Assembly: GCA_020724465.1 (NCBI GenBank)
Contig: DYGX01000004.1
Location: 124,001-188,000 of the forward strand
DNA from: Thermoflexus sp.
GTDB taxonomy: Bacteria; Chloroflexota; Anaerolineae; Aggregatilineales; Aggregatilineaceae
Direction: 5' to 3'
DNA length: 64,000 nt
This document shows, in pieces, positions 60,064 to 64,000 of the stretch. Numbering within the stretch: position 1 is the stretch's first letter; the number at the start of each line of letters is the position of its first letter. The notes under the pieces are model-generated. The model was not told the DNA's origin and did no database searches. It saw only the letters and a program-made list of their open reading frames with translations. Both the position numbers and the translations under genes were made by a program.

Positions 60064-61305
60064 ATGGTCGACACGCTGTCCGAGCGCGAGCAAAGCATCC
60101 TCGTGCAGATTCGCGACACAGCCCCGCCTGCCCAGGCGCGCCGCGCAGCGATCATCCTGCTGAGCTACGCGGGGCAGGACGCCGCCACCATCGCTGCCGC
60201 CACCCAGGTGACCAGGCACACCGTCTGGCGCTGGCGCCGCGAGTGGCGCAAGGCCCGGCTGGGCATCTTCCCCGATCAGCGGGCCGGGGCAGATCTGCCC
60301 GCCCCCGTCCGCGAGCCGATCCCGGGTGTCGATATCCCGCGCCTGCCGCTGGCGCTGCTGCCCGCCGTCGGCGTGCTGCCCGACGATCCGGTCGCCGAAG
60401 CGGGCCGCAAGGTCCTGCGCTTTCACTTCGAGCGCATGCTGCTCAACGAGCCGGGCAGCCGCCTGGGGATCGACATCGAAGCGGTGCACGACATGCGTGT
60501 TGCGACGCGCCGGATGCGCAGCGCCTTCCGGCTCTTCAAACCGTTCTTCGTCGCCAAAGCCGTCCAGCCCTTCCGCGACGCGCTGCGCGAGATCGCTGCC
60601 GTGCTCGGCGCCGTGCGCGATCTGGAAGTGGCGCTCGACAAGGCCGGGCGCTTCGCCGCCGAACACCCCGGCTCCGATCTCACCCCGCTGCTGGACCTGT
60701 GGCACGCGCGGCTGAGCGAGGCCCGCACCGCGCTGATCGCGATGCTCGACAGCAAGCGCTTCGCCCGCTTCGTCCGGCGCTTCGACGAGTTTCTGCGCGA
60801 ACCGGGCGCCGGCGCCCGACCTGCACCCCCCGCCAACGCGCCGGTTCCCTATCAGGTGCGGCACGTCGCCCCGCGCCTGATCTACACCCATTACGAGCAG
60901 GTCCGCGCCTACGAGCCGATCCTCGCGGGCGCCCCCGTCGCCACGCTGCACGCGCTGCGGATCGACTTCAAGCGGCTGCGCTACGCGCTGGAGTTCTTCG
61001 AGGAAGTCTTGGGACCGGAAGCCAAACGCGTGATCAAAGAAATCAAGCGCATGCAGGATCATCTGGGCGATCTCAACGACGCCGATGTCGCCATCACCCA
61101 GCTTCACGCCATCATCGACGCGCACGAAGCGACCTATAGCGGCACGCCCGCCTTCGCCCGACCCGATCTCGGCGGCGTGTACGACTACGCCGCGGCGCTG
61201 GCTGCCGAGCGGCAGGCCCTGATCGAGTCGTTCCCCGAGGCGTGGGCGGCCTTCCTGAGCGACGACATCCGGCGCGACCTGGCGCTGGCCGTCGCCGCAC
61301 TGTGA
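60064..61305 (+). CDS. HTH-CHAD fusion protein
   Basis: 413 residues (CAGGAGCG about 6 nt before the ATG). Residues 1-70 are a homeodomain-like HTH of the kind found in transposase N-termini (QARRAAIILLSYAGQDAATI, AAATQVTRHTVWRWRREW). Residues about 105-410 are a CHAD domain with conserved His/Arg/Lys: EAVHDMRVATRRMRSAFRLF, ALREIAAVLGAVRDLEVALD, LHALRIDFKRLRYALEFFEE, IKRMQDHLGDLNDADVAITQ. CHAD binds polyphosphate and is usually free or fused to CYTH. This HTH fusion suggests polyphosphate-related localisation or DNA association. A TACACT/TAGACT region (60005-60016) may be the promoter. Confidence 0.92.
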   Translation: MVDTLSEREQSILVQIRDTAPPAQARRAAIILLSYAGQDAATIAAATQVTRHTVWRWRREWRKARLGIFPDQRAGADLPAPVREPIPGVDIPRLPLALLPAVGVLPDDPVAEAGRKVLRFHFERMLLNEPGSRLGIDIEAVHDMRVATRRMRSAFRLFKPFFVAKAVQPFRDALREIAAVLGAVRDLEVALDKAGRFAAEHPGSDLTPLLDLWHARLSEARTALIAMLDSKRFARFVRRFDEFLREPGAGARPAPPANAPVPYQVRHVAPRLIYTHYEQVRAYEPILAGAPVATLHALRIDFKRLRYALEFFEEVLGPEAKRVIKEIKRMQDHLGDLNDADVAITQLHAIIDAHEATYSGTPAFARPDLGGVYDYAAALAAERQALIESFPEAWAAFLSDDIRRDLALAVAAL

Positions 61306-61330
61306 GGCCGGTCCGCACGCGCGGCCGCGC

Positions 61331-63886
61331 CTAGCGCACCTCGATATCGTCGCGCAGAATCAGACCGTCCCCAATCGGTTCGCCGCCCACGGTCACCGGC
61401 AGCCGCGTCCCTTCGATCGGGTCGTAGATCCCGATCCGCAGGCTCGCCCGCCCCGCCGGAATATCCTCTGGAATCCTGAGCACCCAATAGTCCAGCAAGG
61501 ACTCGCCCGGCCGCCAGAAGCGCGTCGGGTAGGCGCCCTGTAGCGGCGCGCCGTCCCAGCCGGTGAGCCACTCGCCATCGGCACCCAGCAGGTGAATGAA
61601 GATGCTGTAATCCTGAGGCGGCGGGGCGCTCTCGGTCGGGCGCCAGTAGAGCGACAGCGTGATGCGCTGCCCCCGGACCCAGTTCAGATTGCTCATATCG
61701 TAGCCGACAAACTCGGCGAAATCGCCGAACAACGTGCGCGCCGCGGCGCGCCCGCCCGGCTCCATCGGCGTCCGCCGCGCCTCAGGACGGATGACAAACG
61801 CATTGTAGCGAAAGTTTCCGTCATCCACGGCCAGTGATCCGTCCGGGCCGAGCGGGATCGGCACCAGCACCGTCGGCCAGCGCTCGCCCGTCGGGCCAGA
61901 CGCGCCCACCTGGTGATAGGCCACGGCGACCGCTGCGTCCGCGGTCAGCGAGTTCGGCCACACCCCGGCCCGCTGCATCAGAAAATCCGACACCGAGCTG
62001 GCGATGTAGATATCGACCCCGGCCAGGTCTTCCAGACGTGTCGGCAGCGCCTCAAAATCGCGGCTGTTACGGATGTCCCAGGTCGGGAAGAAGAACGGCA
62101 GCCGATCCTCACCGGGCGCACTGACGGCCGGCTCGCCATGTGCGGCGGCGTAGTCTTCCAGCATATGCACGACCACCATCAGCGCCGGGTTGCCCGCGTC
62201 GTACTTGGCCCGGTCGTCGCGCAGGTTCCCCTCAAGCCAGGGCCGCGCGCTGAACTCCACCGCCGCCGCGACCGCCATCCCCGCGGCAACCACCACCAGC
62301 AGCGCGCCGATCGCCCGCCCGGCCCGCCGCGCCGCCAGCCCCGGCCACGCCCAGCCGTCGATCAGAGCCGCGGCCTGGACCGCCAGGAGCGGCACGATGG
62401 CGAAGCTCAGCCGGTAGTGGTACGAGAAATTGACGAACCACACCGCGCCATACGGCAGCAGCAGCGCCCACAGCAGCCAGATCGTCTCGCGGCGGGCGCG
62501 GGTCCAGCGCGCCCACGCCTGGCGCCCCAAAGCCAGCAACAGCCCCCCACCTGCCACGACCAGCGCCGCCTCCAGCAGAGTCATCCGCCCGCGCGCGGTG
62601 AGGTCGCCCCGCAGCCAGCGCCACAACTCGCGCAGCGGATCGCCCTGCGCGATGCGCTCCACGTCGACCGCGCTGGGCAGCGCCCCGGCCAGCAACAGCC
62701 CGACCGCCAGCAGCGGCAGGCCGATTCGCGCCAACGCCGTCCGGCGTTCCGCCGGGTGCGCGATCAGCCCACCCGCCGCCAGCGCCGCCAGCAGGATCGG
62801 CCAGCCCAGCTCCTGCCCGGATCGCTGCGCAAACCCGTGCCAGTAGTCCGCCGGGAAGGTCACCGCCTCATAGCCCAGCAGCACGTTGCGGGCGTACCAG
62901 GCGCCGCCCAGAGGCACGCTCGCCAGCCCGGCGATCAGCGCCACGCGCAGCTTCGGCCAGACCGCCGCCGGACGCAGGCGCACGCCGATCGCCCAGCCCG
63001 CCACGGCCAGCATCACGCCCAGCGCCCACGCGCCGCCGGTCGGTTTGGTCCACAGCGCCCCGCCCAGCAGCACGCCGCTGAGCACCGCCTCGCGGGCGCG
63101 CTCGTTGCGCCACGCCTCGATGAAGAACGCGCTCGCCCCGGTCAGGTAGAGAGTCAGCGGGATTTCGAGGTCGCCCGCCCCGGCCCACGCCGCGCTGTGC
63201 GGGTAGAGCGCCCAGATCGCCGCCGTCAGCAGCCCCACCCGCCGCGAGTAGAACACCATCCGCCCCAGCGTGTACGCCATCAGCACCAGCGCCGTGTTGT
63301 ACCAGGGGATAATCGCGCGCGCCGCGTGGTCGTCGATCGCCCCCCACGCCTGCTGCATCGCCGTGTAGCCCAGCGAGATGTGCGGGGGGTAATAGCCGAT
63401 CGTGTCCGGGATCGCCTCGCGCATCACGAACAGTTTGGCGTTGTAGGCGTAGACCCACTGCGGGTCATAGGCCAGGAACGGCCAGTAGGCGATGACGGCA
63501 AACGTCGCCACCAGCACGAGCGCGATCGCCGCCACCATCAGGCGCTCGACCGCGCCCCAGCGCCGGTCCGCGCCCCGCGCGGGGAACGCCTCGCCCGGCG
63601 GCTCGCGCCGCCAGCGCCGCAGCGCGATCCCCGCGCCGATGGCCGCCACCGCCACCGAGCCGGCCAGAGCCGGGCCAAAACGGAGCGCCCCCGCCGTGCC
63701 CAGCCCGGCCATCACGGCGGTGTAGCCCAGCGGACCCAGCGCCAGCGCGACCGCCAGCACGACCGCCCGCTCGCGCCACAGCGATCGCGGCAGCAGCGCC
63801 AGCGCCCAGGGCAGGCCCACGCCCAGAAAGATCCACGCCGCCAGCGGCGCCAGCGCGAAGGTAGGAACCAGCCAGTCGGGGATCAT
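61331..63886 (-). CDS. Large membrane glycosyltransferase-like protein (GT-C fold)
   Basis: 851 residues. About 13 hydrophobic segments over the first 560 residues with DPQWVYAYNAKLFVMREAIP and GYYPPHISLGYTAMQQAWGA after helix 3-4, GALWTKPTGGAWALGVMLAV, and FVNFSYHYRLSFAIVPLLAV, typical of GT-C/PMT (ArnT-like) enzymes that use polyprenyl-phosphate sugars. The first external Asp (Asp-Pro-Gln) is the likely catalytic site. The last 280 residues form a soluble beta-rich domain (TFGDFAEFVGYDMS-like, ITLSLYWRPTESAPPPQDYS). The start overlaps the stop of the upstream gene (ATGA), hence coupled translation. Confidence 0.87.
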   Translation of the reverse strand: MIPDWLVPTFALAPLAAWIFLGVGLPWALALLPRSLWRERAVVLAVALALGPLGYTAVMAGLGTAGALRFGPALAGSVAVAAIGAGIALRRWRREPPGEAFPARGADRRWGAVERLMVAAIALVLVATFAVIAYWPFLAYDPQWVYAYNAKLFVMREAIPDTIGYYPPHISLGYTAMQQAWGAIDDHAARAIIPWYNTALVLMAYTLGRMVFYSRRVGLLTAAIWALYPHSAAWAGAGDLEIPLTLYLTGASAFFIEAWRNERAREAVLSGVLLGGALWTKPTGGAWALGVMLAVAGWAIGVRLRPAAVWPKLRVALIAGLASVPLGGAWYARNVLLGYEAVTFPADYWHGFAQRSGQELGWPILLAALAAGGLIAHPAERRTALARIGLPLLAVGLLLAGALPSAVDVERIAQGDPLRELWRWLRGDLTARGRMTLLEAALVVAGGGLLLALGRQAWARWTRARRETIWLLWALLLPYGAVWFVNFSYHYRLSFAIVPLLAVQAAALIDGWAWPGLAARRAGRAIGALLVVVAAGMAVAAAVEFSARPWLEGNLRDDRAKYDAGNPALMVVVHMLEDYAAAHGEPAVSAPGEDRLPFFFPTWDIRNSRDFEALPTRLEDLAGVDIYIASSVSDFLMQRAGVWPNSLTADAAVAVAYHQVGASGPTGERWPTVLVPIPLGPDGSLAVDDGNFRYNAFVIRPEARRTPMEPGGRAAARTLFGDFAEFVGYDMSNLNWVRGQRITLSLYWRPTESAPPPQDYSIFIHLLGADGEWLTGWDGAPLQGAYPTRFWRPGESLLDYWVLRIPEDIPAGRASLRIGIYDPIEGTRLPVTVGGEPIGDGLILRDDIEVR

Positions 63887-64000
63887 GGCTCCGGGCCACC
63901 CGCGTAGGTGATGCGAAACACGCGATAGCCGTCGATCTCGGCCAGCAGGGCGGCGTCGGCGTCGGTCATCGCCCCCGGCAGCGGGCTGCCCGGCGACAGC
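63883..64000 (-). CDS. C-terminal end of an upstream CDS cut by the window edge
   Basis: Read leftward from the window edge, the frame encodes about 38 residues (LSPGSPLPGAMTDADAALLA, then EIDGYRVFRITYAGGPEP) and stops with TGA at 63885-63883, overlapping the ATG of the glycosyltransferase gene (ATGA). No family can be named from this piece; a partner in the same cell-surface glycan pathway is plausible. Confidence 0.7.
   Translation of the reverse strand, partial: LSPGSPLPGAMTDADAALLAEIDGYRVFRITYAGGPEP

Noticed and set aside
61913-63907. A 664-codon open frame on the plus strand
   Set aside because: Antisense to the membrane glycosyltransferase; composition is Arg/Gln/Pro-rich shadow sequence.

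Overview
The window is 64 kb of high-GC bacterial chromosome with dense genes on both strands and short spacers. It has no tRNA or rRNA genes, no CRISPR array, no phage and no recognisable transposase. Gene content fits a member of the Chloroflexota, most likely Anaerolineae-like. The pointers are a bacterial mevalonate operon (class II HMG-CoA reductase, archaeal-type HMG-CoA synthase and thiolase), many lipoproteins and secreted proteins with Pro/Thr linkers, LysM, SH3 or PPC-like modules, an octaheme cytochrome c operon, and dispersed palindromic repeats. The taxon is an inference from gene families, not from a marker-gene tree.

Layout. 1-5.6 kb: small membrane proteins, methylglyoxal synthase overlapping a split ThrE/YjjP-YjjB type exporter, a lipoprotein and two unknown proteins. 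5.7-8.9 kb: two paralogous secreted proteins separated by a repeat-rich spacer. 9.2-14.8 kb: an alpha-oxoamine synthase, a lone LexA-type DNA-binding domain behind a matching SOS box, and a PP2C-like/FnIII/membrane receptor-like protein paired with a lipoprotein. 14.8-19.3 kb: an OB-fold (DUF35-type) protein gene pair, then a respiratory operon of two half-size heme-copper-oxidase-like proteins, a membrane-anchored octaheme cytochrome of the hydroxylamine oxidoreductase family and an 8-helix membrane protein, preceded by an FNR-type box. 19.4-25.2 kb: rplS with a structured leader, a LysM lipoprotein, a Nudix hydrolase, a Ser/Thr kinase, murI and an ArsR-type regulator with a dyad operator. 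25.2-34.1 kb: HAD phosphatase, aldo/keto reductase, histidine kinase, rdgB, an AlbA-type protein and gyrA. 34.4-44.9 kb: secreted and membrane proteins, a polysaccharide deacetylase, a canonical thiolase, a HIT protein, a biotin ligase and an MFS transporter. 45-54.2 kb: acyl-CoA and lipid genes (hbd, plsC, mevalonate operon) plus a serine hydrolase and a transglutaminase-like protein. 54.3-64 kb: a penicillin-acylase-family protein, a PerM-type transporter, an HD-domain protein, an HTH-CHAD fusion and a large membrane glycosyltransferase.

How it fits together. HMG-CoA reductase, HMG-CoA synthase and a thiolase homologue form one leftward operon for isoprenoid precursors. The distant OB-fold gene at 15.3 kb belongs to the family that bridges thiolase and HMG-CoA synthase in archaea, and its promoter shares a TTTTGAGAG element, at identical spacing to the -10, with the promoter of the mevalonate operon. 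The operon's thiolase lacks the expected nucleophilic cysteine. Two intercistronic spacers (46.7 and 51.5 kb) carry exact-period decamer arrays that directly abut stop codons. The octaheme operon looks like an anaerobically controlled nitrogen-oxide or hydroxylamine respiratory module.
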